This document shows positions 1-8,493 of a DNA stretch of 64,000 bases, in pieces; position 1 is the first letter of the stretch, and every line of letters begins with the position of its first letter. The notes under the pieces were generated by a model. The model did no database searches. It was not told where the DNA came from and was given only the letters and a program-made list of their open reading frames with translations. Both the position numbers and the translations under genes were made by a program. The DNA is from CAXXOK01 sp963674895 (GTDB taxonomy: Bacteria > Bacillota > Clostridia > Christensenellales > Aristaeellaceae), in assembly GCA_963674895.2 (NCBI GenBank), contig CAXXCY010000002.1, forward strand, positions 186,001-250,000, given 5' to 3'.

Positions 1-179
1 TTGGTATGTACCTCCTGACCGGTATCAATAACGCTGACTATCCGATTGTACAAAGCTCAATCGTTGTTTTGTCCTTCTTCTCCGCAATGGTTATGCTTTT
101 GCTGGATCTCCTGTATGCACAGATTGACCCGAGAATCAAATCGCAATATTCCGGAGAGATGAGCGGGGTAAAAAAATGA
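1..179 (+). CDS. ABC transporter permease, DppB/OppB-type (C-terminal end only)
   Basis: An open frame enters from the left edge (codons in phase with base 3) and stops at 177-179. The 58 visible residues hold one hydrophobic segment followed by a cytoplasmic tail with YAQIDPRI, which is the usual end of DppB/OppB inner-membrane permeases of dipeptide/oligopeptide importers. The stop overlaps the start of the next permease by four bases (ATGA), so the two are translationally coupled. Substrate cannot be read from this fragment; genes of this family also move nickel and oligosaccharides. Confidence 0.85.
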   Translation, partial: GMYLLTGINNADYPIVQSSIVVLSFFSAMVMLLLDLLYAQIDPRIKSQYSGEMSGVKK

Positions 180-1048
180 GTAAGAATGCTTCCATCCGCA
201 CGCGGAAAAACTCCATGGCAATGATAACGCTCAAGAGACTTGCTGAAAGCAAGGCGGCCATGGTTGGGTTGGGAATCATCGTCATCATATTCATTGCCAG
301 TTTTATTGGTCCGTTTTTCTGTAAATATGGAATGAATGAAATGGTTCTAAAAGATCGTGCAGTACCCCCATCCGCGGAACATTTGTTTGGCACCGATACG
401 GTGGGGCGGGATATCTTTGTGCGTATTTTATACGGAGGAAGGTATTCGCTTCTGCTCGGCATTTGCGGGTCGCTTTTCGGACTTGCCATCGGTGTTGTGC
501 TGGGCTTGATTGACGGCTATATCGGAGGCGCGTTCGATACTTTTTTCATGAGGATCATGGATATCTGGTCGGCAATCCCCGGCGTATTGCTGGCAATTAT
601 GATTTCCACAGTGCTCGGCCCGGGTTTCTTCAATACCGTAGTTGCGCTGTCGATCGGTTCGGTGCCGTTGCAGGTGCGGCTGCTCCGCGGGCGTATTCTG
701 AGCATCAGAAACGAGGAGTATCTTGAAGCCGCAACTACGATTAACGCAACTCCATTGCGGATCATGTTCAAGCATATGCTGCCAAACGTAATCGCGCCAG
801 TCATTGTCAGCACGACGATGAGCGTTGGCGCCGTAATCCTGGATGCCGCAGCCTTAAGCTATCTTGGGTTGGGTATCCAGCCGCCTAATCCGGAATGGGG
901 CGCGATGCTATCCGGCGCAAAAACCTATGCCACATATTATCCATGGATGATCCTTTTCCCCGGCTGTGCAATTGCGTTAGTTGTTCTTTGCATCAACCTC
1001 ATCGGCGACAGTCTTCGCGATGCAATTGACCCGAAACTAAGGAAATAA
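176..1048 (+). CDS. ABC transporter permease, DppC/OppC-type
   Basis: A 290-residue inner-membrane permease. It has an N-terminal helix near residues 34-56, about five further hydrophobic segments and, near residues 183-212, the EAA-type loop (LEAATTINATPLRIMFKHML) that contacts the ATPase subunits. The phrase FGTDTVGRDIFVRILYGGR is typical of the DppC/OppC branch. It overlaps the preceding permease by four bases and is followed 44 bases later by the ATPase genes, giving the order permease-permease-ATPase-ATPase. The binding protein must lie left of the window. It may import a peptide or, given the downstream catabolic genes, a glycoside or sugar acid; that link is inference. Confidence 0.92.
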   Translation: MSKNASIRTRKNSMAMITLKRLAESKAAMVGLGIIVIIFIASFIGPFFCKYGMNEMVLKDRAVPPSAEHLFGTDTVGRDIFVRILYGGRYSLLLGICGSLFGLAIGVVLGLIDGYIGGAFDTFFMRIMDIWSAIPGVLLAIMISTVLGPGFFNTVVALSIGSVPLQVRLLRGRILSIRNEEYLEAATTINATPLRIMFKHMLPNVIAPVIVSTTMSVGAVILDAAALSYLGLGIQPPNPEWGAMLSGAKTYATYYPWMILFPGCAIALVVLCINLIGDSLRDAIDPKLRK

Positions 1049-1092
1049 CGGACAGAGCATTGTCAAATCTTGAGAGTATTGAGGGATAAACA

Positions 1093-2049
1093 ATGAATCA
1101 TCATGACGCATTCCTTTCAATCAGGGACCTTGTCGTTGAGTATACATCGAATAAGAAGATTATTCATGCCGTAAACGGTGTGTCTCTGGACCTTGATAAA
1201 GGGAAAACGCTTGGTCTTGTGGGGGAGACTGGCGCAGGAAAGACAACTATCGCCAGAAGCATACTTCGGATATTGCCGGATTCCGCCAGCATTAAAAGCG
1301 GCCAGTGCATCGTGGACGGAGAGGACATGATGCAGAAAACGGAAAAAGAGATGCTCAATATCCGCGGTAAAAAGATTGCGATGATATTTCAGGATCCCAT
1401 GACGGCGCTCAACCCGATCATGACCGTCGGCGACCAGATAGCCGAAGTCCTGGCTCTGCATGACTGCAATATGCAGGAAGCGAAGGAAAAAGCAAAGGAA
1501 ATGCTTGAGAGGGTTGGTATTAAAGCGGAGCGGCACGTAGAGTTTCCGTATCAGTTCTCCGGCGGAATGAAACAGCGCGTGGTAATTGCCATGGCGCTTG
1601 CCTGCAATCCCGAGCTGTTGCTTGCCGATGAGCCGACGACGGCATTGGATGTGACAATTCAAGCGCAGATACTCAATATCATCAAGGATCTGCAGGTTAA
1701 ATTCCAAATATCCATGCTGTTGATTACGCATGATTTGGGCGTGGTAGCCGAGACCTGCGACGATGTCGCCGTGATTTATGCCGGCGAAATCGTGGAAACC
1801 GGCAGCAAAGAGGATATATTTGACCGCCCGACACATCCCTATACGCTTGGGCTTTTGGCTGCGCTGCCGAAATTGAATGAGGAGACGGAGCGGCTAAACC
1901 CGATCAAGGGGATGATGCCGGATCCATCCAATCTGCCGGAAGGCTGCAAATTCCGCCCCCGCTGCTCAATGATTTCAGAGCAATGCAAGCCCGGCCGGGT
2001 GCCGATGGTTGAAGTTTCACCCGGGCATTTCTGCCGCTGCTTCAAGTAG
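1093..2049 (+). CDS. ABC transporter ATP-binding protein, DppD/OppD-type
   Basis: A 318-residue ATPase. Walker A is GETGAGKT at residues 44-51, the Q-loop is in IFQDPMTALNP, the signature is FSGGMKQR, Walker B is LLLADEPT and the switch His is in LLITHDLG. The C-terminal region carries the cysteine-rich oligopeptide-transporter extension (GCKFRPRCSMISEQCKPG) found in DppD/DppF proteins. All catalytic motifs are intact. It pairs with the next gene to form the heterodimeric motor of the importer whose permeases lie just upstream. Its final codons run close to the next start, as in an operon. Confidence 0.93.
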   Translation: MNHHDAFLSIRDLVVEYTSNKKIIHAVNGVSLDLDKGKTLGLVGETGAGKTTIARSILRILPDSASIKSGQCIVDGEDMMQKTEKEMLNIRGKKIAMIFQDPMTALNPIMTVGDQIAEVLALHDCNMQEAKEKAKEMLERVGIKAERHVEFPYQFSGGMKQRVVIAMALACNPELLLADEPTTALDVTIQAQILNIIKDLQVKFQISMLLITHDLGVVAETCDDVAVIYAGEIVETGSKEDIFDRPTHPYTLGLLAALPKLNEETERLNPIKGMMPDPSNLPEGCKFRPRCSMISEQCKPGRVPMVEVSPGHFCRCFK

Positions 2050-2068
2050 ATGGATTGGAGAGTTTATC

Positions 2069-3019
2069 ATGAAGCCAGTTATTGAAGTTAAGAACCTGTG
2101 TAAATATTTCAATGTGCCCGCAGGTAAAAATCTTGCGGTGGACGGCGTTTCCCTAAAGATCGAAAAAGGGCAGACCATGGGTATCGTCGGCGAATCCGGT
2201 TGCGGCAAATCGACGCTTGGGCGCACAATAATCAGACTCTATGAACCCACGGACGGGCAGATTCTCCTCAACGGAGAGGATATTACATATGCGCAAGGCA
2301 AGCATCTTAAAAAAGCGCGCGAGAATATGCAGATGATTTTTCAGGATCCGTATTCTTCGCTCAATCCCAGGTTGTCTGTTGAGGAGATCATTCGCGAGCC
2401 TCTGGTTATATCGAAGAAATTCCATTCGAAGAAAGATGTGGCGGACGCGGTAACGGAATTGTTCAATCGCGTGGGAATCGACGAACGATATCGGGCGGCA
2501 TATCCGCATGAGATGGACGGCGGGCGCAGGCAGAGAGTCGGTATCGCCCGGGCGATCGCGCTCAATCCGGAATTTGTGATGTGCGACGAACCCGTTTCCG
2601 CGCTGGACGTATCCATTCAGGCGCAGGTGCTAAACCTGTTGATGGATCTGCAGCAGCAGTACGGGCTGACCTATATGTTCGTAACGCACGACCTCTCTGT
2701 TGTCAAGCATATCAGCAATCATATCAGCGTAATGTATCTTGGCCAGCTTGTTGAAACCTGCGCTTCCAAGGAGCTGTTCAGCAATCCGCGGCACCCGTAC
2801 ACCAAGGCGCTGCTGTCTGCCATTCCATCCGTCGACATTCATCATCCGATGAAAAGGCAGATACTCAAGGGCGAATTGTCTTCAGTGATTAATGTCAAGC
2901 CGGGGTGCAGGTTTGCGCCGAGGTGCGAACACGCAACTGAAATGTGCAAAACCCAGCAAGCGCTTGAAGAAATTTCGTCCGGCCACTTCGTATCCTGCTG
3001 CAGGGTGCGGGAGATATAA
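2069..3019 (+). CDS. ABC transporter ATP-binding protein, DppF/OppF-type
   Basis: A 316-residue ATPase. I place the start at the ATG at 2069, preceded by a GGAG site and giving MKPVIEVKNLCKYF; an in-frame opening from 2009 would overlap the previous gene and lacks a ribosome-binding site. Walker A is GESGCGKS and Walker B is FVMCDEP. The signature reads MDGGRRQR rather than the usual FSGGQRQR; this form is known in some clostridial DppF proteins, so it is probably functional. The C-terminal Cys-containing extension (GCRFAPRCEHATEMC) is present. It is the last gene of the importer, followed within 27 bases by the first TIM-barrel gene, so the importer and the catabolic cassette are probably co-transcribed. 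Confidence 0.92.
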   Translation: MKPVIEVKNLCKYFNVPAGKNLAVDGVSLKIEKGQTMGIVGESGCGKSTLGRTIIRLYEPTDGQILLNGEDITYAQGKHLKKARENMQMIFQDPYSSLNPRLSVEEIIREPLVISKKFHSKKDVADAVTELFNRVGIDERYRAAYPHEMDGGRRQRVGIARAIALNPEFVMCDEPVSALDVSIQAQVLNLLMDLQQQYGLTYMFVTHDLSVVKHISNHISVMYLGQLVETCASKELFSNPRHPYTKALLSAIPSVDIHHPMKRQILKGELSSVINVKPGCRFAPRCEHATEMCKTQQALEEISSGHFVSCCRVREI

Positions 3020-3046
3020 GGTTACGCGGAAAGGACAGCATGGCGT

Positions 3047-3766
3047 ATGAAGCTGAAACACCTTTTGGAAACCCGGAAATTCACCCTGGAAGTCACCGGT
3101 GCGCATACGGTTGAATGTGTTCAGGCAGTGCTTAAGGGGGGAGCGGAAGTACTTAAGATGCGCTGCAACGTGACGCATACAGACGAACTTTCCGGCGTTC
3201 TGAACGGCCCGTTCCAGGAACGGAAAGGGTTCCTGCGGGAAGTGATCCGGATGGCCGGCAGCGTCCCCGTGGGCCTGGTGCCGGGAGGGAAAGACGCCTT
3301 TATCACCGAAGCCGAACGATTCGAAATGGAAGAAATGGGATTTGATTTTTTCAATATACATTATAAGTTCGTGCCGGGCTTTATGTTTGAAAGCAAGGTC
3401 CTCGATAGCGTAATAGCCATTGATTACGACAATTATGACAGCATGATTCTCAACGGTATCGACTGTAGCCGGAAGGTGGACGTGATCGAGGCCAGCTTTG
3501 TACCCAGGGCAGATTTCGGAACCAGGCTTGTTTATGAAGATATCCTGCGGTACACGTCCATCGTGAAAAAACTCCGGCAGCCGATTATCGCCACGGGGCA
3601 GAGACGCATCCTACCCAGTGAGGTAAGGCATTTTTATGAAGCCGGATGTAAGGCTTTGATGATCGGCAACGTCGCGTTCATCGCCGACAGCCCGGATGGC
3701 AAGCCGACTCCCGATACATATCTCCGAACCACCGCTGCATTCCGCGAGGCAATAGATAAACTGTAG
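3047..3766 (+). CDS. NanE-like TIM-barrel protein, paralogue A (function unknown)
   Basis: A 239-residue protein with the look of a ribulose-phosphate-binding (beta/alpha)8 barrel. LKGGAEVLKMRCN is at residues 29-41, VGLVPGGKDAFITEAER in the middle resembles the VYITP strand of N-acetylmannosamine-6-phosphate epimerase (NanE), and PIIATGQRR followed by EAGCKALMIGN resembles the NanE phosphate-binding end. The acidic residue NanE carries in IAEGR is a Thr here (IATG), and the lysine region is rearranged, so the epimerase reaction should not be assumed. It is one of four close paralogues in the window (with those at 3984, 9897 and 15458), each set followed by an MBL-fold hydrolase. It probably acts on a cytoplasmic phosphorylated or carboxylated intermediate. 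Confidence 0.75.
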   Translation: MKLKHLLETRKFTLEVTGAHTVECVQAVLKGGAEVLKMRCNVTHTDELSGVLNGPFQERKGFLREVIRMAGSVPVGLVPGGKDAFITEAERFEMEEMGFDFFNIHYKFVPGFMFESKVLDSVIAIDYDNYDSMILNGIDCSRKVDVIEASFVPRADFGTRLVYEDILRYTSIVKKLRQPIIATGQRRILPSEVRHFYEAGCKALMIGNVAFIADSPDGKPTPDTYLRTTAAFREAIDKL

Positions 3767-3983
3767 GCTCTATTCATGAAGCGGGAAGCTGCCTGCTCAT
3801 GGGACTAAAAGAAAGGAAATGCTATAGCGGACACAGGAGATGGAGTGGATGTGAACTTTTTTGTGAGACGCACACAGGCAGTGCGCCATGCAAAAAAGCG
3901 TCCGTAACGGGAAAATTCAGACGTTTCGGCGCTGCTGCAGCAAACGTGCGACATGAAAACGTCTGAGAAAGGAAAGAACCGCG

Positions 3984-4706
3984 ATGAAATTCAAATCCCT
4001 TTTGGAAACCCGAAAACTCACTTTGGTAGTTACCTTGCCGCAAACAATGGAGTGTGTCCAAGCAGTGCTCAAAGGAGGAGCGGAAGCACTTAAGATGCGC
4101 TGTAATTATTCCAGCATGAACGCACTTTCAACCGGTTTTCCAAATGGCCCCTTCCGGGAAATGAAAGAATTTTTTAAAAACGTGATCGAAATGGCGGGCG
4201 AAGTTCCCGTTGGACTTGTGCCGGGCGATAAAGGCTCTTTTATTACCGAGGCTGAACGCGTTGAAGTGGAAGAAATGGGCTTTGACTATTTCAATATTCA
4301 TTACCGATACGTGCCGAGCTTTATGTTTGAAAGCAAAGTGCTGACAAGCGTAGTCGCAATTACCCACGATGCTTATGACAGCATTATACTCGACGGTATC
4401 AACCATAGCCCGAAAGTTGACATTGTAGAGGCTAACTTTGTGCCCAGGGAAGAAATGGGAACAAAGCTTGTTTACGGGGATATCCTGCGATACACATCCA
4501 TCACGAAAAGACTTCAAAAGCCGATTATAGCCACGGCGCAAAGATATATCCGGCCCGGCGAGGTAAAACATTTCTATGAAGCCGGATGTAAAGCTTTGAT
4601 GATCGGGCTGGTGAATTTCATTGCCGAAAGCCCTAACCATGTGCCGACCCCTGAAGTATGCCTGCGAACCATCGCCGAATTCCGTGAAGCGATAGATAAA
4701 TTGTAA
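3984..4706 (+). CDS. NanE-like TIM-barrel protein, paralogue B
   Basis: A 240-residue paralogue of the gene just upstream, sharing long blocks such as GLVPG-KG/DxFITEAER, MFESKVL and HFYEAGCKALMIG. It lies 217 bases downstream of paralogue A and 60 bases upstream of the MBL gene. The phosphate-end motif differs: the other copies read MIGN/MVGN plus a short aliphatic run, and this one reads MIGLVNF, so it may have a different ligand or form a hetero-oligomer with A. Start at 3984 follows AGAAAGGAAAG. Being the only tandem duplicate in the series, it suggests a recent local duplication followed by divergence. Confidence 0.73.
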   Translation: MKFKSLLETRKLTLVVTLPQTMECVQAVLKGGAEALKMRCNYSSMNALSTGFPNGPFREMKEFFKNVIEMAGEVPVGLVPGDKGSFITEAERVEVEEMGFDYFNIHYRYVPSFMFESKVLTSVVAITHDAYDSIILDGINHSPKVDIVEANFVPREEMGTKLVYGDILRYTSITKRLQKPIIATAQRYIRPGEVKHFYEAGCKALMIGLVNFIAESPNHVPTPEVCLRTIAEFREAIDKL

Positions 4707-4766
4707 GCCCTTTTTATTGGATAGGAGAGCCGCTACTCAGAAAGCAAGACGAAAAAGGAGAAAAAA

Positions 4767-5693
4767 ATGGAAAGAATCATTTATCCGGAAATGTACAGAA
4801 AGCTCACCAGGGACAACATCGTGGAACGGACAAAGGTCGCGGATTGGCTGTATATATTAGATGAAGTGAACACAGTCAGAATGTATCTGATCGTCGGCAA
4901 GGACAAGGCGCTGCTTTTTGACGCGGGCTTTGGGTTTACCGATTTCCGGCCTCTGATCACGGAAGTTACGGACCTGCCGGTTACGGTTGTCTGTTCCCAC
5001 GGGCATGACGATCATGTGCTGGGGTGCGTTCTGTTTGACAGCGCCTATATCGCAAAGGAAGATTACGAGCTCTTAATGAGCAACGACAACGACGAGCAAA
5101 GGGGAAAGCAAATCGCGGCCATTCGCCGGAAAACGCCGGATATCGACAGTATTCTGGATAAAGAGAAGTACCTGAGCGGGTCGTTTGAAAACTGCGAATT
5201 CAAGTATGTCAAAGACGGCGACATATTCGATCTCGGCGGAATCACCCTGCAGGCTTATCCCGTTCCGGGACACACGCGCGGCTCGGTTGCGCTGTACTGC
5301 AAAGAACACAAAGCCCTATTTGCCGGCGATGTGATGAGCAAAAACCACTTGCTGCACTATGGGTTTGCAGCGGACATATCCGCGGAGCCCCAGTATTTCA
5401 TACGCGCGCTGAGCCGTTTGCTGACACTGGACATCGATACCTTATGGCCGGCGCATGGAGAGGTTCCGGCGGGGAAAGAACTGATCGCGGAAACCCGGGA
5501 AATGCTGACTGACTGGGCGAAAAACGCCGATCCCGAACGCGATAAGGTGGTTACTCCGCTGGATGCGGTGTTTGGGGTTCCCGGCCGCGTCAGCGGCAGA
5601 TACAAGTATAAGGATATGTCGATGAGCTATAACTTCAGCCATCTTGAGGATATTCGGGAATATATGAGAACGCACGATGGCGCAATGGAATAG
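4767..5693 (+). CDS. MBL-fold metallo-hydrolase, paralogue A
   Basis: A 308-residue metallo-beta-lactamase-fold protein. The metal-binding motif HGHDDH is at residues 78-83 (H78, H80, D82, H83). It is followed by the later ligands of a two-metal site in PVPGHTRGS, FAGDVM and PAHGEVPAG. This set fits a hydrolase of an ester, thioester or lactone; the family also includes glyoxalase II and lactonases. Its 308 codons equal the two paralogues at 10678 and 16234, and each directly follows a TIM-barrel paralogue, so the two proteins probably carry out consecutive steps. The start follows AAAAAGGAGAAAAAA. Confidence 0.85.
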   Translation: MERIIYPEMYRKLTRDNIVERTKVADWLYILDEVNTVRMYLIVGKDKALLFDAGFGFTDFRPLITEVTDLPVTVVCSHGHDDHVLGCVLFDSAYIAKEDYELLMSNDNDEQRGKQIAAIRRKTPDIDSILDKEKYLSGSFENCEFKYVKDGDIFDLGGITLQAYPVPGHTRGSVALYCKEHKALFAGDVMSKNHLLHYGFAADISAEPQYFIRALSRLLTLDIDTLWPAHGEVPAGKELIAETREMLTDWAKNADPERDKVVTPLDAVFGVPGRVSGRYKYKDMSMSYNFSHLEDIREYMRTHDGAME

Positions 5694-5717
5694 AAACATG
5701 AAAGCGAGGAGAAAACG

Positions 5718-6551
5718 ATGAAGTATTATGACACGCCGGAGCTGACCCCGGAAGAAAAAAAGATGCCGCTTGCAAGGTATTTTGAAAAATACCGACTGCT
5801 GCAGCTGCCGCCGCTTCAGCAGCAGCTGATTGATTTAGGGCCGATAGATCCCGCCGACGCTATCCCGGCGGAGAATTGGTTGGACTCTCTGCAGATCGAA
5901 GACTATTTTAAAGCGAACTTCGGGTATTGCATGATGCCGGACGGGTCCGGATATTATGTGGAGTATTACGTCACCTGCCCGGGCGGCGCGACCCCCGAAA
6001 TGTCGGCCTGGTATATCAACTGGCTGAACTTTAAGTCAAAAAGCATGGTCGAGGGGCAGGGCAATCTCCGGTATAAGCTGTGGTGCCCGCCGGACCACTG
6101 GGATCATGCGTATGTCAACGGGAAAGATAAAACCGACGGCGTATGGTCTTTGGGAACGCTTGATCTGGGTAAAGCAGGCGCTAAAAACGGCGGCGAGGAA
6201 ATCGCATATGAAGTGAACCTCCGGGAGTATGGCTTGACCGAGGAACGCGAAAAGGAATTGAAAGCCGCGGGGTGCAGATTCAGAGGATCATACGAAGACG
6301 TGAAACCCGGCGGCCATTTGTCGCTGTCGCTGACCAGGCCCTGCCCGTACGGCGGAACGGAACATTTCAGACGCGAATGGATTGGCTATACCGCGAAAAA
6401 CGGGAAAATCGTACGCGCGAAAGAAACGCCGTGCAGCGAGGAATATCTGAAAAATGTTTTGATTCACAACCTGGTTGAGCATATGCATACGCTGCGGTTT
6501 TTACCCGAGCTTTATGCGGAATATCACGATAAGCCGATGGACGCTGATTAA
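5718..6551 (+). CDS. PhlG/phloretin-hydrolase-like C-C bond hydrolase
   Basis: A 277-residue protein resembling the 2,4-diacetylphloroglucinol hydrolase (PhlG) and phloretin hydrolase family, which cleave a carbon-carbon bond between an acyl group and a phloroglucinol ring using zinc. Visible support: WYINW near residues 98-102, RYKLWCPPDH ending at H127, EHFRREW with H216, and the C-terminal HNLVEHMHTLRFLPELY with H250 and E254. The family's zinc site is two His and two Glu; H127, H216, E254 and a Glu near 160-165 are well placed for it. It follows the MBL gene by 24 bases in the same operon. The true substrate is unknown, but an acyl-phenol or beta-diketone is the natural guess. Confidence 0.65.
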   Translation: MKYYDTPELTPEEKKMPLARYFEKYRLLQLPPLQQQLIDLGPIDPADAIPAENWLDSLQIEDYFKANFGYCMMPDGSGYYVEYYVTCPGGATPEMSAWYINWLNFKSKSMVEGQGNLRYKLWCPPDHWDHAYVNGKDKTDGVWSLGTLDLGKAGAKNGGEEIAYEVNLREYGLTEEREKELKAAGCRFRGSYEDVKPGGHLSLSLTRPCPYGGTEHFRREWIGYTAKNGKIVRAKETPCSEEYLKNVLIHNLVEHMHTLRFLPELYAEYHDKPMDAD

Positions 6552-6874
6552 GGACTACGCTTCAAAGTAACCCGACCGCGCACACCTGGATGCACTCCTT
6601 AGGATTCAGGGTTTGGCACAAGCAGCGACGATTGTGAAACAAAGGCCTTCCTACTCGCGATCTGATGACCTCAAAAGCGCCAAAGATCCGGAGATTGACT
6701 ATGACGCTGACATCGCAGGCTCCCCTGCAGGCTCCGTGCCGAAGGGGAGCGTGCCAGCAATAGTTTGGTTGAAGGCATTCCTTCGGAAGATCCGACGGTT
6801 CAAGAATGATCTGTATGATGGTTCAGGCAGACGCACGCCGCGTGTGCGACCATGCAATACGGAAAGGAACGGAA
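6552..6874 (+). other. Intergenic stretch between the C-C hydrolase and the FGGY kinase
   Basis: About 320 bases without a credible gene. An open frame at 6613-6999 lacks a ribosome-binding site and protein-like composition. The sequence holds an inverted repeat GCTCCCCT ... AGGGGAGC near 6719-6750 and a TGGCAC at 6614-6619 that lacks a correctly spaced -12 partner. It could carry a promoter for the kinase-transporter pair, but I see no good -35/-10 set. Confidence 0.4.
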
Positions 6875-8374
6875 ATGGGAAAAGAATTATTGTTGGCAAT
6901 CGATATCGGGACAACAAACCTGAAAGCCGCATTGTTTTCGCTCGACGGGAAGGTTGTGGCCCACGCTTCGCGCAGGCATCAGGCGTCCAGGCGCTATGAC
7001 GGTTGGGCGGAACATGACGCGGAGAAGGTTTGGTGGAAGGAATTTTTGGAAATCTGCGCGGAGTTTCTGAAAATGGAAGGAATATCGGCAAAAGATATCA
7101 TTTCCGTGGCGTTCAGTTCCCTGTCCCCGGCTTTGCTCCCGGTGGACGCCGGGGGAAAAGCGCTTTACCCTGCAATGCTGCACGGATTGGACCGGCGGGC
7201 GACGCAGGAGATATCCGATTTGAATAAAACGCTGAAAGACCATGTTGCGGGTCAGATGAACGGTTCCGCTACTTTGCTGAGCACAGGGCCGAAGATTCTA
7301 TGGCTAAAGCGCCACGAGCCTGAGATATTCGAAAAGACGGCCTATTTTGTCGGAGCCCCAAGCTTTATGGTATACAGGCTTACGGGAAATATGGTCGCCG
7401 ATTACGGCTGTTATCGAATCGGCGGCGTTCCGTTCAATAATGCAACCTTTGACTGGGATGATGCAATGTGCGGCGCATGCGGGATTACGCGGGGGCAGTT
7501 GCCCAGACTGATGTTTGCGACAGAAAAGGCGGGAACGATAACGCAGGAGGCCGCGGCGCTTACGGGCCTGGCAGCAGGCACGCCGGTTGCCGCCGGGACA
7601 GGGGATTATCTTGCGGAAAAGCTCAGTTTCGGCGCGCAGTTCCGTATGGCAATACAGTTTACTTTCGGTACGACCGTGGGTATCGACTTTGGAAAGGATT
7701 TCTGCACGATTCTGTTTCCGGACTATGATCCGAACAATCAGCCGGTAGCGCCCAGGGGAGGAGCGATGGCAAACGGCTGCTCCACAATCGACTGGGTTAT
7801 TTCGATGATCTCCGGGATTGACGCCGGGAAACCGGTGGATGACGACCGGCTCTACGAAATGGCCAACAGTGTTCCTGCGGGTGCCAACGGAATCACGATC
7901 CTGCCGTATCTGAACGGCGAGAAAACACCCTTTCTGGATCCCAGCGCAAAAGGGATGATCTTCGGACTGCAGGCAAGGCATACGCAAGCGGATCTTTATA
8001 AGGCATCCCTGGAAAGCTTGGCGTATTCGATGCGCCATATTGTGGCGGATCGCGCACCCAACGTAAAAAAAGAGGCCGTGGTAATGGGCGGCGGCATCAA
8101 GATCCCGATGCTGCTGCAAACGGTAAGCGATGTGACCGGCTTCCAGTTGACGCGGTTGGAAACCACTTCCGGTACGCTGGTCGGCGGGGCGTTTATCGCC
8201 GGCATGGCTTGCGGAGTTTTCACCAAGCGCGAAGATATCGATTCGTGGGTGAAAATCGCGGAGTATATCAAGCCTCGCGCTGAACTCAGCGCAATCTATG
8301 ACCGGGGCTTCCAGACCTATTTAGATTTGTATCAAGCGACTGAAGACATTATGCACAGGCCGGCGCTTTGCTGA
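6875..8374 (+). CDS. FGGY-family carbohydrate kinase (xylulokinase-like)
   Basis: A 499-residue kinase. The start at 6875 follows GGAAAGGAACGGAA and gives MGKELLLAIDIGTTNLKAALFS, the phosphate-1 motif of the ASKHA fold. Further motifs are GTTVGIDFG, DWVISM, LPYLNGEKTPFLDPSAKG and, near the C-terminus, VMGGGIKIPMLLQTVSDVTG followed by GALIAG-type packing, all typical of FGGY sugar kinases acting on pentuloses or related polyols. It is full length. It lies with an MFS carrier next door between two TIM-barrel/MBL cassettes, so it probably phosphorylates the sugar part or a product of the compound handled by this cluster. The exact sugar cannot be predicted. Confidence 0.87.
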   Translation: MGKELLLAIDIGTTNLKAALFSLDGKVVAHASRRHQASRRYDGWAEHDAEKVWWKEFLEICAEFLKMEGISAKDIISVAFSSLSPALLPVDAGGKALYPAMLHGLDRRATQEISDLNKTLKDHVAGQMNGSATLLSTGPKILWLKRHEPEIFEKTAYFVGAPSFMVYRLTGNMVADYGCYRIGGVPFNNATFDWDDAMCGACGITRGQLPRLMFATEKAGTITQEAAALTGLAAGTPVAAGTGDYLAEKLSFGAQFRMAIQFTFGTTVGIDFGKDFCTILFPDYDPNNQPVAPRGGAMANGCSTIDWVISMISGIDAGKPVDDDRLYEMANSVPAGANGITILPYLNGEKTPFLDPSAKGMIFGLQARHTQADLYKASLESLAYSMRHIVADRAPNVKKEAVVMGGGIKIPMLLQTVSDVTGFQLTRLETTSGTLVGGAFIAGMACGVFTKREDIDSWVKIAEYIKPRAELSAIYDRGFQTYLDLYQATEDIMHRPALC

Positions 8375-8493
8375 AAAGCGCCCGAAAGGGTTACGCCTGA
8401 ATGCCGGATCGCAGGAATGCGATCAGTGTCGCCGTTTCCCTTGTTCCAACCTGAGGCGCTGGTGTAGAAAATCCTAAATTAGTGGAGGTAAGC

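Noticed and set aside
6614..6619. TGGCAC resembling a sigma-54 -24 element
   Set aside because: No GC at the required 10-base distance from GG; the nearest is at 8 bases, and no activator-site repeat is upstream.
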